64,000 nucleotides of DNA from Desulfobacterales bacterium (lineage in GTDB: Bacteria; Desulfobacterota; Desulfobacteria; Desulfobacterales; JAHDSC01). The DNA lies in contig JAFGES010000060.1 in assembly GCA_016931455.1 (NCBI GenBank), forward strand, positions 1 through 64,000, given 5' to 3'. A program made the translations under genes and the position numbers. Positions within the stretch are counted from its first letter, which is position 1. Each line of letters begins with the position of its first letter. The notes under the pieces are model-generated. The model saw only the letters and a program-made list of their open reading frames with translations, was not told the DNA's origin and did no database searches. Shown here piece after piece: positions 17,924 to 27,907 of the stretch.

Positions 17924-19164
17924 AAATATCTTGGTTCTCACATTATTTCATTCCTGAAATAGGCGCGCCTTCCTCCAGACTCTATGATCTTTCCAAATCC
18001 TGGATTAAGCAAGATAACGAGGTTCATGTCAGCACTTGTTTTCCCAACCATCCCAAGGGAAAGCTGTATCCCGGTTATCACTTATGTCGTTATCTGCGTG
18101 AAACAATAAACGGTATTCATGTCCACCGCCATTGGACATACATTACGCCGAATAAGGGTATCATAAAAAAAACGATGGGACATTTATCGTTTCTTTTGTC
18201 TTCGGCTATATGGAATAAAAAATTTTACCAGGACGCAGATGTTATCATCGGTACATCACCCACCCCTTTTGCAGCTATGAGCGCTTCAATAGCCGCAAAA
18301 CATTTTGGAAAACCTTTTGTGATGGAGGTTAGGGATTTATGGCCGGCAATTTTTGTGGAGCTTGGTGTGCTGAAAAATCCTTTGTTAATTAAGATGTTGG
18401 AACGGTTTGAAAACTATTTATACCAACAGGCAAGCCGAATCATTACCGTAACTGATTCTTTTAGAGAGTCCATCATATCAAAAGGGATATCCCCTTCAAA
18501 AGTTACAACGATAACCAATGGCGCGGATACTGATTACTGGCAAAAAAATAAAGTAACAGCGGCGGAAGAATTTAAACGTCAGTTAGGGTTGGAAGGGAAA
18601 TTTATCGTTCTTTACATTGGTGCACACGGCATCTCCCATGCTTTGTCTAAAATATTAGCAAGTGCATCCCTGCTGAAAAAAGAACGAAACATTCATTTTC
18701 TATTTGTTGGAGACGGTGCTGAAAAAGAAATGCTTTTAACAAAGGCTAAAGAAGAAAACATTCAAAATGTAACCTTTCTTGAACCCACAAATAAAGAAGG
18801 TGTCAGAAAATTTTATGCAATAGCAGATGTCTGTCTTGTTCCTCTTCGCGACATCCCCCTTTTTGAGACATTTATCCCATCAAAAATGTTTGAAATTATG
18901 GCGATGGAATGCCCTATCGTAGCAAGTTTAAAGGGCGAAGCCGCAAATATTCTTCGGCGCTCGGGCAGTGCTATTGTTGTTTCCCCTGAAGATAGCCATG
19001 AAATACGAGATGCGATAGTATTTCTTTTTAACAATAAAGAAAAAAGAATGGAAATGGGGAAAAAAGGCAGACAATTTGTATCGAGATATTACTCACGTAA
19101 CAGTTTGGCAAATTCTTACCTGCAAACTTTAAAAGAAACAGCCCGTGAATACCACTCTAAATAA
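17920..19164 (+). CDS. GT4-family glycosyltransferase, WbuB/WcaI-like
   Basis: Predicted GT-B glycosyltransferase of 414 residues. MKISWFSHYFIPEIGAPSSR with the following CFPNHPKGKLYPGY is characteristic of the WbuB/WcaI-like branch, which often transfers fucose or N-acetylfucosamine derivatives. MEVRDLWPAIFVELG follows, and the donor region is PLFETFIPSKMFEIMAMECP. Fucose transfer would agree with gmd and fcl just downstream, but this is inference. The ATG overlaps the heparinase-like stop in an ATGA, so translation is probably coupled, and the 3-prime end overlaps the next gene by 20 bases. Confidence 0.87.
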   Translation: MKISWFSHYFIPEIGAPSSRLYDLSKSWIKQDNEVHVSTCFPNHPKGKLYPGYHLCRYLRETINGIHVHRHWTYITPNKGIIKKTMGHLSFLLSSAIWNKKFYQDADVIIGTSPTPFAAMSASIAAKHFGKPFVMEVRDLWPAIFVELGVLKNPLLIKMLERFENYLYQQASRIITVTDSFRESIISKGISPSKVTTITNGADTDYWQKNKVTAAEEFKRQLGLEGKFIVLYIGAHGISHALSKILASASLLKKERNIHFLFVGDGAEKEMLLTKAKEENIQNVTFLEPTNKEGVRKFYAIADVCLVPLRDIPLFETFIPSKMFEIMAMECPIVASLKGEAANILRRSGSAIVVSPEDSHEIRDAIVFLFNNKEKRMEMGKKGRQFVSRYYSRNSLANSYLQTLKETAREYHSK

Positions 19165-20041
19165 AAAAAAAGAAGTCTTAGTTATTGGTGCCTGCGGTTT
19201 TACAGGTTCTTATGTTGTCCCGGAACTGCTGAAAAAAGGTTACCGTGTGCGTTGTATGGTACGAGATACCACAGATAGGAGTGTTCTCAAGGGATATAAT
19301 GTGTCTTGGGTCAAAGGAGACTTGGAGGATATCCCTTCTATGGTAAATGCTCTGCAAGGTGTAGATGCTTTAATCAATATTGCTTCTTTAGGTTTCGGTC
19401 ATGCACCGTTTATTGTAAAAGCCGCACAGATCGCCGGGGTTCATCGGACAATATTTTTCAGTACAACCGCTATTTTTACCACTTTAAATGCACCGAGTAA
19501 AATAAAACGACTTGCGGCAGAAGAAACAATTTGCAAAAGTGGACTTGCATATACTATTTTAAGGCCAACCATGATCTATGGTAGTTCACGTGACCGCAAT
19601 ATGTGTAGACTTATTCGGTTCTTAAAAAAATGGTCCGCAATACCTGTCGTCGGTAGCGGTCATTGTCTGCAACAGCCGGTATATGTAAAAGACCTGGCCT
19701 TAGCGGTCAAGAACACACTTGTATCTGATAAAACAATTAAAAAATGTTACAATGTGTCAGGTGGTATCGCCCTGGAATTTAATGAAATTATCGATTGTAT
19801 CGGTGCCCTGATAAAGAAAAATATCAAAAAAATTCATTTGCCTCTTGCTCCTATTATCGCAGGTCTGAATTTAATAGAACAATGTGGCCTCCATCCGCCG
19901 ATAAAATCCGAACAGATTCTTAGGCTCAATGAAGACAAGGCATTTGATTACGAGGCTGCAAGACAAGATTTCGGTTATTCACCAAGGGAGTTTAAAGAGG
20001 GTATCGGTTTTGAACTTCAAGAAATGGGGCTAATTTGCTAA
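19145..20041 (+). CDS. Atypical SDR NAD(P)-dependent sugar epimerase/dehydratase
   Basis: A 298-residue Rossmann protein with a GACGFTGSYVVPELL nucleotide-binding loop, acidic GDLED after the third strand, and ILRPTMIYG, typical of atypical or extended short-chain dehydrogenases acting on nucleotide sugars. A clear Tyr-x3-Lys pair is not obvious, so the usual catalytic mechanism is doubtful. It might be a reductase, an epimerase or a regulator of the NmrA kind. The GTG start lies inside the preceding glycosyltransferase gene, which suggests coupled translation. The product sugar cannot be predicted. Confidence 0.75.
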   Translation: MNTTLNKKKEVLVIGACGFTGSYVVPELLKKGYRVRCMVRDTTDRSVLKGYNVSWVKGDLEDIPSMVNALQGVDALINIASLGFGHAPFIVKAAQIAGVHRTIFFSTTAIFTTLNAPSKIKRLAAEETICKSGLAYTILRPTMIYGSSRDRNMCRLIRFLKKWSAIPVVGSGHCLQQPVYVKDLALAVKNTLVSDKTIKKCYNVSGGIALEFNEIIDCIGALIKKNIKKIHLPLAPIIAGLNLIEQCGLHPPIKSEQILRLNEDKAFDYEAARQDFGYSPREFKEGIGFELQEMGLIC

Positions 20042-20108
20042 AGTTTTAAGAAAACCGAGGCGCTTTGCTTCCTTTTCGTGAATTTAACCGGGTCAGAGGT
20101 TTGTTATC

Positions 20109-21233
20109 ATGTCCAAAAAAGTTGCACTAATTACCGGAATAACCGGCCAAGATGGTTCGTACCTGGCCGAATTTTTATTAAATAAAGGCTACATCGTTCA
20201 CGGAGTAAAGCGGCGGGCGTCGCTGTTCAATACGGATCGCATCGATCATCTTTATCAAGATCCGCATGTTGAAAATCGAAACTTCGTCCTCCATTACGGC
20301 GACCTGACCGATTCGACCAATCTCATCCGCATTATTCAACAGGTCCAACCGGATGAAATCTACAATTTGGCGGCTCAAAGCCATGTGCAAGTTTCCTTTG
20401 AAACCCCGGAATATACTGCAAACGCCGATGATCTGGGCACCTTAAGGCTCCTTGAGGCGATTCGCATCTTGGGTTTGGAAAAAAAGACTCGTTTTTACCA
20501 AGCTTCCACTTCCGAGTTGTATGGAAAGGTCCAGGAGATTCCACAAAAGGAAACCACGCCGTTTTATCCTCGCTCTCCTTATGCGGTCGCGAAGTTGTAT
20601 GCCTACTGGATTACGGTGAACTATCGCGAGGCTTATGGTATGTATGCCTGTAACGGCACTCTTTTTAATCATGAATCCCCCGTTCGCGGCGAGACCTTTG
20701 TAACCCGAAAAATTACCCGCGCCCTGGCTCGTATCAGCCTGGGTCTGCAGGATTGTCTCTATCTTGGAAATATCGATGCCAAGCGTGACTGGGGTCACGC
20801 CCGTGATTACGTTGAAATGATGTGGCTTATCTTGCAGCAGGATGAACCCGACGATTTTGTAATTGCTACGGGAATGCAGTATTCAGTACGTGATTTTGTC
20901 GAAGCTGCGGGTAAGGAATTTGGTGTTTTTCTACGCTGGGAAGGACAAGGCACTGGCGAAATCGGAATTATTGATAAAGTGGACTCAAAACTCAATACTA
21001 CGCACTTAACTGCCGGGCGGGTTATCGTGCGAATCGATCCGCGTTATTATCGTCCCACGGAGGTTGAAACTCTCCTCGGTGATCCCACCAAGGCTCGCGA
21101 AAAGCTTGGATGGGAACCAAAGATAAGCTTTGAGGAATTAGTGGCGGAAATGGTTTGCTCAGACCTTGAGGAAGCTAAGCGGGACGAACTGTGCCGCCGT
21201 AATGGGTTTAAAACATTTGATTACAACGAGTAG
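20109..21233 (+). CDS. gmd: GDP-mannose 4,6-dehydratase
   Basis: Converts GDP-D-mannose to GDP-4-keto-6-deoxy-D-mannose, the first step to GDP-L-fucose, in the cytoplasm with bound NADP. Diagnostic features are [60 protein letters not shown], the active-site STSELYG and [10 protein letters not shown], and [20 protein letters not shown]. The 374-residue length is standard. AGAGG lies upstream of the ATG. The gene immediately precedes the GDP-fucose synthase gene, forming the expected pair. Confidence 0.97.
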   Translation: MSKKVALITGITGQDGSYLAEFLLNKGYIVHGVKRRASLFNTDRIDHLYQDPHVENRNFVLHYGDLTDSTNLIRIIQQVQPDEIYNLAAQSHVQVSFETPEYTANADDLGTLRLLEAIRILGLEKKTRFYQASTSELYGKVQEIPQKETTPFYPRSPYAVAKLYAYWITVNYREAYGMYACNGTLFNHESPVRGETFVTRKITRALARISLGLQDCLYLGNIDAKRDWGHARDYVEMMWLILQQDEPDDFVIATGMQYSVRDFVEAAGKEFGVFLRWEGQGTGEIGIIDKVDSKLNTTHLTAGRVIVRIDPRYYRPTEVETLLGDPTKAREKLGWEPKISFEELVAEMVCSDLEEAKRDELCRRNGFKTFDYNE

Positions 21234-21252
21234 GGGAGAAATTTCCCGTATC

Positions 21253-22227
21253 ATGGAAAAAAACGCTAAAATTTATGTTGCCGGTCATCAGGGGCTGGTA
21301 GGTTCGGCGATTATGCGGCGCTTGAAAAAAGAAGGTTATAATAATTTGATTACCCGAACGCGTGCAGAGTTGGATTTAACCCAACAGGCTGCGGTTCATG
21401 CTTTTTTTGAGCAGGAAAAGCCCAACTATGTTTTTCTGGCAGCAGCCAAGGTCGGGGGAATTTATGCCAATAATACCTATCCGGCTGAATTTATTTATCA
21501 AAACCTGATGATTCAGAATAATATCATTCACTCTGCGTATTTGACAGAAGTCAATCGCTTGCTCTTTCTGGGGTCCTCCTGCATTTATCCAAAGTTTGCG
21601 CCTCAACCGATGAAAGAGGAGCATCTTTTGACCGGCACTTTGGAAACCACCAACGAAGCCTATGCCGTTGCCAAGATTGCCGGCATCAAAATGTGCGAGG
21701 CTTACAATCGCCAATACCATACTCGTTTTTTTTCGATTATGCCGACGAACCTCTATGGCCCGAACGATAATTTCGATCTGGAAAATTCCCATGTCCTTCC
21801 AGCTCTGATACGCAAATTCCACGAAGCTAAAATTTTTGATAAGGACAAGGTGGAAATCTGGGGAACCGGCACCCCCATGCGCGAATTTCTGCATGTCGAT
21901 GATATGGCAAGTGCCTGCGTGTTTTTGATGAACCTGCCGGATAAAATATTGATAGACAATCTGACCCCGCCAGCCTCACCGTCTTTTTTAAATATCGGAA
22001 CCGGAAAGGACGTCACTATCCGTGAGTTAGCGGAAACAATTAAAGAGGTTGTCAACTTTCAAGGCATGCTTTGCTTTGACTCTTCAAAGCCCGACGGTAC
22101 GCCCCGCAAACTTTTGGACGTTCAGCGCCTTCGCAACCTCGGTTGGCAGGCCTGCATCGACCTTAGAGAGGGCATCGAGTCGACTTACCAATGGTTTTTG
22201 GAGAATTACGGAAAAAATTGTTATTAG
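21253..22227 (+). CDS. fcl: GDP-L-fucose synthase
   Basis: Epimerises and reduces GDP-4-keto-6-deoxymannose to GDP-L-fucose with NADPH. Motifs are [53 protein letters not shown] (catalytic Ser and Cys), [15 protein letters not shown] (Tyr/Lys) and [12 protein letters not shown] longer frame begins inside gmd at 21166, but ATG at 21253 gives the normal N-terminus ([11 protein letters not shown]) and follows a GGGGAG. The stop codon TAG shares its last base with the start of the heptamer array at 22227. Confidence 0.96.
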   Translation: MEKNAKIYVAGHQGLVGSAIMRRLKKEGYNNLITRTRAELDLTQQAAVHAFFEQEKPNYVFLAAAKVGGIYANNTYPAEFIYQNLMIQNNIIHSAYLTEVNRLLFLGSSCIYPKFAPQPMKEEHLLTGTLETTNEAYAVAKIAGIKMCEAYNRQYHTRFFSIMPTNLYGPNDNFDLENSHVLPALIRKFHEAKIFDKDKVEIWGTGTPMREFLHVDDMASACVFLMNLPDKILIDNLTPPASPSFLNIGTGKDVTIRELAETIKEVVNFQGMLCFDSSKPDGTPRKLLDVQRLRNLGWQACIDLREGIESTYQWFLENYGKNCY

Positions 22228-22359
22228 TTATTGGTTATTAGATAATGGTTATTGGTTAACGGATAACTATTCCCTGATAACAAATAACTGATCCCTAATA
22301 CCCGATAACAGATAACAAGTAACCAAAGACTAATTCCTGATAACAGATAACAGATAACA
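22227..22359. repeat. Degenerate heptanucleotide array 2 (19 units)
   Basis: Nineteen consecutive 7-base units in perfect register fill most of the fcl-wecB gap. The first five are of inverted type (GTTATTG, GTTATTA, GATAATG, GTTATTG, GTTAACG). The remainder are GATAACA/AATAACT/GATCCCT types, ending with three identical GATAACA. The array begins on the last base of the fcl stop codon and ends 16 bases before the wecB start, leaving room only for the ribosome site. Confidence 0.92.
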
Positions 22360-22375
22360 TCAAAAGGATTACATC

Positions 22376-23476
22376 TTGAAAATAATAAATGTTGTCGGTG
22401 CCCGCCCCAACTTCATGAAGATAGCCCCGATTATTGAGGCGATGAATCAATATCCGGATAAAATCGAACATCTTTTGGTTCATACGGGTCAACATTATGA
22501 TGCGCAAATGAGTAAAGCTTTTTTCGATGACTTGGGTATTCCAAAGCCGGACATCGACTTAGGGGTAGGTTCCGGCACCCATGCGGAGCAAACCGCACGT
22601 ATTATGGTTGAATTTGAAAAGGTCTGCCTAAAAGAAAAACCGGATTTAGTGATCGTCGTAGGAGATGTAAATTCTACCATGGCCTGCACGATCACCGCCA
22701 AAAAGCTGAATATAAAGGTAGCCCATGTTGAAGCGGGTCTACGCTCAAGAGACATGACCATGCCTGAAGAAATCAATCGGCTCTGTACCGATGTACTTTG
22801 CGATTACCTTTTTACAACCGATCATTTTGCCAATGAAAATTTGAAAGCTGAAGGCGTGCCCGAAGAAAAAATTTTCTTTGTCGGCAACGTGATGATCGAT
22901 ACGTTGCTGAAACACAAAGAAATGGCAAAGACATTGAGTCTAATGAATCACTGGGACCTTACACCTAAAAGATATGCGACGATGACCCTGCACCGTCCTT
23001 CAAATGTGGATGATAGGGTAACACTTCAGGGTATATTGGAAGCATTAACGGAAATTTCTAGAAAAATTCCTATTCTGTTTCCGATCCATCCGCGTACACG
23101 CAATAGAGTTAAAGATTTCGGTTTGGAGCACTACTTTTCAAATGGAAAAAAAGTTAAGGGTATTTGGACCACCGAGCCACTTGGATATTTGGAATTTTTA
23201 CATCTTAACATGAATGCGAAAATGGTGCTGACGGATAGTGGCGGACTTCAGGAAGAGACAACGGTTTTGGGCATACCATGTATCACGCTTCGAGAAAACA
23301 CCGAGCGACCGATTACCTGTGAAGTCGGAACGAATGCCATTGTTGGAAACAATAAGGATAAAATTCTTTTTGCAGCCCAAAAGGTTTTACAAAGTGATAA
23401 CTATCAAGCAAAAATTCCGGAAAAATGGGATGGAAAGGCTGCGGAGAGGATTGTTGCGGTGATTGCTGGTTTTTAG
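22376..23476 (+). CDS. wecB: UDP-N-acetylglucosamine 2-epimerase (non-hydrolysing)
   Basis: Interconverts UDP-GlcNAc and UDP-ManNAc, giving the precursor for ManNAc or ManNAcA residues. Family motifs are GARPNFMKIAPI, HTGQHYDAQMS, VVGDVNSTMACTI, HVEAGLRSRDMTMPEEINR, TLHRPSNVD and LTDSGGLQEETTVLGIPCIT. The 366-residue length is normal. It starts with TTG; AAGGA eight bases upstream and the conserved N-terminus MKIINVVGARPNF support this start. With the UDP-sugar dehydrogenase at 27908 it could form a ManNAcA branch. Confidence 0.95.
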   Translation: MKIINVVGARPNFMKIAPIIEAMNQYPDKIEHLLVHTGQHYDAQMSKAFFDDLGIPKPDIDLGVGSGTHAEQTARIMVEFEKVCLKEKPDLVIVVGDVNSTMACTITAKKLNIKVAHVEAGLRSRDMTMPEEINRLCTDVLCDYLFTTDHFANENLKAEGVPEEKIFFVGNVMIDTLLKHKEMAKTLSLMNHWDLTPKRYATMTLHRPSNVDDRVTLQGILEALTEISRKIPILFPIHPRTRNRVKDFGLEHYFSNGKKVKGIWTTEPLGYLEFLHLNMNAKMVLTDSGGLQEETTVLGIPCITLRENTERPITCEVGTNAIVGNNKDKILFAAQKVLQSDNYQAKIPEKWDGKAAERIVAVIAGF

Positions 23477-23496
23477 TTATTTGTTATTTGTTACTG
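23476..23496. repeat. Short inverted-type heptamer array
   Basis: GTTATTT, GTTATTT and GTTACTG follow directly from the last base of the wecB stop codon. They are reverse-complement forms of the GATAACN unit found in the other arrays. Confidence 0.75.
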
Positions 23497-23611
23497 GTTG
23501 GGCTTTGCTATAGATTTTAAATTAACCATAGATGAGTCAGCCTAAGGGTTTGCATATTATTCGTCCACATCAAGATGGCTATTTTAAAAATCAGAAAGGG
23601 AGGTCTTTGTC

Positions 23612-23806
23612 ATGAATACCAAAGAGGAACTAATAAGCGAGATCGAGAAAACGCCTGAACCGTTTCTCTCTGAGATTCTCGATTTTGTTCGCTTTTTGAA
23701 ATCAAGATCAAGCCGAAAAAAGTTGGATATCGCCGTAATGAGTGAATCGTCTTTAGCAAAAGACTGGCTGAAACCGGAGGAGGATGATGCATGGCAAAGT
23801 TTGTAA
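23612..23806 (+). CDS. DUF2281-like antitoxin
   Basis: Small acidic protein of 64 residues. KEELISEIEKTPEPFLSEIL followed by DFVRFLKSR is the typical N-terminal helix-turn-helix-like start of DUF2281 proteins, which usually precede a MazF/PemK-type endoribonuclease toxin. A good ribosome site (GGGAGG) precedes the ATG. The stop overlaps the start of the toxin remnant at 23791, the normal arrangement for such pairs. Since the toxin gene is broken, this antitoxin is probably an orphan, perhaps still acting as a repressor or neutralising a related toxin elsewhere. Confidence 0.75.
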   Translation: MNTKEELISEIEKTPEPFLSEILDFVRFLKSRSSRKKLDIAVMSESSLAKDWLKPEEDDAWQSL

Positions 23807-23946
23807 AGGGTGATTAGGAGAGCAATATAAGGCCTAATAGACTTTTTACCGCAGATCATCAAATCATTTTATACCGCATCGGTAGCATAAATAAAAATAA
23901 GCTTGACCAAACAATTAACAAAATTATTGAAATCATAAATGAATAA
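23791..23946 (+). pseudogene. MazF/PemK-like toxin gene with internal deletion
   Basis: ATG at 23791 overlaps the antitoxin gene and encodes MAKFVKGD, the usual start of PemK/MazF partners of DUF2281 proteins, then meets TAG at 23815. In the same frame the sequence continues IRPNRLFTADHQIILYRIGS and ends INKIIEIINE before TAA at 23944-23946, which looks like the C-terminus of the same toxin family. About 60-70 central codons appear deleted. The identification rests on remembered family sequence and needs a translated search. Confidence 0.72.
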
Positions 23947-24010
23947 CATTGCGCGAACATGCGCATGTCAGGGACGCCCAATGACAGCGCGCCCCTTACA
24001 CGCTGCGTTG

Positions 24011-24073
24011 ATTAACGTTTAACGGATCTCTGATAACAAGTAACAAATAACTGATTACTGATCTCTGATAATT
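24011..24073. repeat. Degenerate heptanucleotide array 3 (nine units)
   Basis: Units in register are ATTAACG, TTTAACG, GATCTCT, GATAACA, AGTAACA, AATAACT, GATTACT, GATCTCT and GATAATT. They lie between the broken toxin gene and the HepT-like gene. The rest of the gap 23947-24160 shows no gene. Confidence 0.85.
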
Positions 24074-24160
24074 GTATGATTATGATGTCGAAAATAGTGG
24101 AATTTAACTACTATAAAAACCAAATGCAAACCGGCTTTTTAAAAAAGCTGATGAAAGGAC

Positions 24161-24598
24161 ATGGCATTGGTTGATATAGATCTAATCATGACAAAAGCAG
24201 CTTCAGTGGAAAAATGTTTAAACCGAATTGCGTATAAATCCAGGGTCGATCTAGACACTTTTTTGGATGATTTAGACAGACAGGAAATTATATTATTCAA
24301 TATACAGATGGCGATTCAAAATTGTATTGATATTGCCTCCCATATTATTAGTGACGAAGGATTAGGCATCCCGGGCAGCACCAATGATATGTTTTATCTT
24401 TTGGAAGAAAATGGATACCTGAGCAGAGATTTGACGGAAAAAATGGTCAAAGCTGTTGGGTTTAACAACCTCATGCTTCATGAGCATGAAAAAGTTGAAA
24501 TGGATCAAGTTTTTACAATAGCAAGAAAGAATATAAGTGATTTAAATGATTATCTGAAGTCCATATTTTCAAAGATTGGATGGATAAAAGAGGTATAA
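24161..24598 (+). CDS. HepT-like HEPN-domain protein with altered catalytic motif
   Basis: A 145-residue all-helical protein of the DUF86/HepT (YutE) group. HepT toxins are HEPN ribonucleases whose R-x4-H-x-Y motif is inactivated by MntA AMPylation of the Tyr. Here the corresponding stretch reads GFNNLMLHEHEKV, so the Arg is Asn and the Tyr is His while the central His remains. IDIASHIISDEGLGIPGS and the following helix fit the family. No MntA-type nucleotidyltransferase is encoded next to it. I infer a non-catalytic or degenerate orphan. The ribosome site GAAAGGA precedes the ATG. Confidence 0.8.
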   Translation: MALVDIDLIMTKAASVEKCLNRIAYKSRVDLDTFLDDLDRQEIILFNIQMAIQNCIDIASHIISDEGLGIPGSTNDMFYLLEENGYLSRDLTEKMVKAVGFNNLMLHEHEKVEMDQVFTIARKNISDLNDYLKSIFSKIGWIKEV

Positions 24599-24620
24599 TT
24601 TTTTCTTGATAAGGCCCTGA

Positions 24621-25673
<1,053 letters not shown>

Positions 25674-25836
25674 TTATCCCCCCACTGACTTCCCGGTTCC
25701 CTCAATATTTTGCTAATTTGCTGACTCAAGTTTATAGCTAAGCTACCGATGTAACATTTAAACTTATTCCGAATGCTCAAAAGCTGCGGAAATTAATCAT
25801 TGGTGACTTTTGGAACTGTAATTTTTTAGGTGAAAA

Positions 25837-27834
25837 ATGGCAAAATTTATTCATGATAGACGTGCCGGAAATTTTAAAAGATTTGTTTTTAATCATCGAA
25901 CCCTCGCTATCCTTCTAATTAAAATTGCGATAATTTCAAGTGCTTTTCTTTTCGCTTTTTTGTTGCGTTTTGATTTTAGAATGCCGGATCATTACCGGAG
26001 CATATTCCTAAAGTTGCTTCCTGCGCTTGTCGCCATCAAGCTGACGGCTTTTCTAACCATGAAAATGAATCGAAGCTGGTGGCGCTATAGTTCAATGAAC
26101 GATGTTTTAGATATCTTAAAGGCCAATATTGTCGCTTCATTCGGATTTTTTCTTTTTACAGCCGTTTTCCATTATTTTGAGATGATACCCCGTTCGGTTT
26201 TGCTTATTGACGGAGTTTTATGTTTTCTGATATCTTGTGGTTTTAGATTTGCAACTCGAATTTTTTGTGAAAATTATTTCAATAAACCTTCATTCAATTC
26301 GCGGGAGTTGACGCGAACCCTAATTGTCGGTGCGGGCAACGCCGGCCAAATGATTATCAGGGAAATCCGTCAAAATCCATCCCTGAAAAAATTAGTGATC
26401 GGTTTTATCGATGATGATCCTCTCAAGGCAAAGAAACAATTTCAGGGCATCCCGGTTCTCGGTACGCAAGAAGACATTGCTGAAATTTGCCGAAAGCAAG
26501 CCATTCAGGAAGTTATTATCGCCATTCCGACCGCTTCCGGAAATGATTTACGCACTATCATCGAACGTTGTCAATATGCGGGCATAAAATTTAAGACCGT
26601 TCCGAGTGTAGGTGATCTCATTGACGGCAAAATTTCAGCTTCGCAAATTAAAGAAGTCGATGTTCAGGACCTTTTGGGACGAAAACCGGTTCGGCTGGAT
26701 ATTGAAAGCATAAAAAATTATTTACAAGGTAAAAAGATTCTCATCACGGGTGCTGCGGGCAGTATCGGCAGTGAAATCTGTCGGCAAGTATCACGTTTTA
26801 ACCCTCATCAAATGGTTATCTTTGACAATGCGGAAACTCCATTATTTTATATTGAACGAGAACTATCGGAACGTTTTCCGGATATGAACTTGACCCCCAT
26901 CATTGGTGATATTCGGGACCGCGCTCGGGTTGAAAGAATCTTTGAGGAATTTAGACCGGAAGTCGTTTTCCACGCAGCAGCTTACAAACATGTACCGATG
27001 ATGGAGTACAATCCGGCTGCGGCGGCAAACAATAATGTTCGCGGAACCCGGATCGTCGCAGATGCCGCCCATTCATTCGGCACCGGCAATTTCGTCATGG
27101 TATCCACCGATAAAGCCGTTAATCCGACAAATATTATGGGAACCACTAAGCGAGCAGCGGAACTTTATGTTCAAAATCTATCTCGATACAGCCGCACACA
27201 ATTTGTAACCGTGCGATTTGGTAACGTGTTAGGCAGTGCAGGAAGCGTGATTCCCATCTTTAAGGCACAGATTAAAAAAGGCGGACCCGTCAAAGTCACG
27301 CATCCCGACATCACTCGTTTTTTCATGACCATTCCCGAAGCCACTCAATTGGTACTACAGGCGGGAAGTATGGGAAAAGGAGGAGAAATTTTTCTCTTGG
27401 ATATGGGAGATGCAGTTAAAATTGTCCACTTGGCCGAAGAATTGATCCGCTTATCCGGTTTTCAACCCTATAAAGATATTAATATCGTCTTTACAGGGCT
27501 GCGGCCGGGAGAAAAACTTTATGAAGAACTCTTACTCGCCGGCGAAGGTGTAAGGCCTACAAGCCATGAAAAAATCAAGGTGGCCCAGGCAACTTATCGC
27601 GATTGGTATACGTTGAACCAACAACTGGAAGATCTCTATCAGTCATCAAGGGCAATTGATATTGAGGCGGTTATTGCCAAGCTCAAGGAAATCGTTCCTG
27701 AATATCAACATAGTGTGGTTAAAAACTGGAAACTTGTCCAAAAACAAAAAACAAAACTTTACGTTATACCAAAGTCACAAAAAACATCGGAATCTATTGT
27801 AAACCCAATTCCTGCCGCGCAAGCTGCTAATTGA
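25837..27834 (+). CDS. Membrane nucleotide-sugar 4,6-dehydratase, WbpM/PglF/CapD type
   Basis: A 665-residue protein with four N-terminal transmembrane helices (about residues 25-130), a first Rossmann-like domain starting TLIVGAGNAGQMIIREI, and a catalytic SDR domain starting ILITGAAGSIGSEICRQV. The active-site region VSTDKAVNPTNIMGTTKRAAE has Met in place of the usual Tyr, as in WbpM and PglF, with Lys in TKR. Relatives make UDP-4-keto-6-deoxy-GlcNAc, the precursor of QuiNAc, FucNAc or bacillosamine. It probably supplies a 6-deoxyamino sugar here. The start is supported by AGGTG seven bases before the ATG. Confidence 0.92.
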   Translation: MAKFIHDRRAGNFKRFVFNHRTLAILLIKIAIISSAFLFAFLLRFDFRMPDHYRSIFLKLLPALVAIKLTAFLTMKMNRSWWRYSSMNDVLDILKANIVASFGFFLFTAVFHYFEMIPRSVLLIDGVLCFLISCGFRFATRIFCENYFNKPSFNSRELTRTLIVGAGNAGQMIIREIRQNPSLKKLVIGFIDDDPLKAKKQFQGIPVLGTQEDIAEICRKQAIQEVIIAIPTASGNDLRTIIERCQYAGIKFKTVPSVGDLIDGKISASQIKEVDVQDLLGRKPVRLDIESIKNYLQGKKILITGAAGSIGSEICRQVSRFNPHQMVIFDNAETPLFYIERELSERFPDMNLTPIIGDIRDRARVERIFEEFRPEVVFHAAAYKHVPMMEYNPAAAANNNVRGTRIVADAAHSFGTGNFVMVSTDKAVNPTNIMGTTKRAAELYVQNLSRYSRTQFVTVRFGNVLGSAGSVIPIFKAQIKKGGPVKVTHPDITRFFMTIPEATQLVLQAGSMGKGGEIFLLDMGDAVKIVHLAEELIRLSGFQPYKDINIVFTGLRPGEKLYEELLLAGEGVRPTSHEKIKVAQATYRDWYTLNQQLEDLYQSSRAIDIEAVIAKLKEIVPEYQHSVVKNWKLVQKQKTKLYVIPKSQKTSESIVNPIPAAQAAN

Positions 27835-27907
27835 ATAAAAACGATTCCCGCTTTCGCAGGGATTGATTAAAAATCAAAATACAAGAAAGAAAATAAAAGG
27901 AGAAATG

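Noticed and set aside
21376-21894. Minus-strand reading frame of 172 codons
   Set aside because: It is antisense to fcl, whose motifs and length are unambiguous.
22227-22359. Possible CRISPR array
   Set aside because: Units are only seven bases, contiguous, without unique spacers, and no cas genes are nearby.
24076-24174. Short frame before the HepT-like gene as an MntA remnant
   Set aside because: It encodes about 32 residues without the GSxxxD nucleotidyltransferase motif and overlaps the hepT-like start.
27838-27866. REP-like element or terminator after the 4,6-dehydratase gene
   Set aside because: The short TCCC/GGGA pairing around GCTTTCGC is imperfect, has no T-run, and no second copy was noticed in the window.
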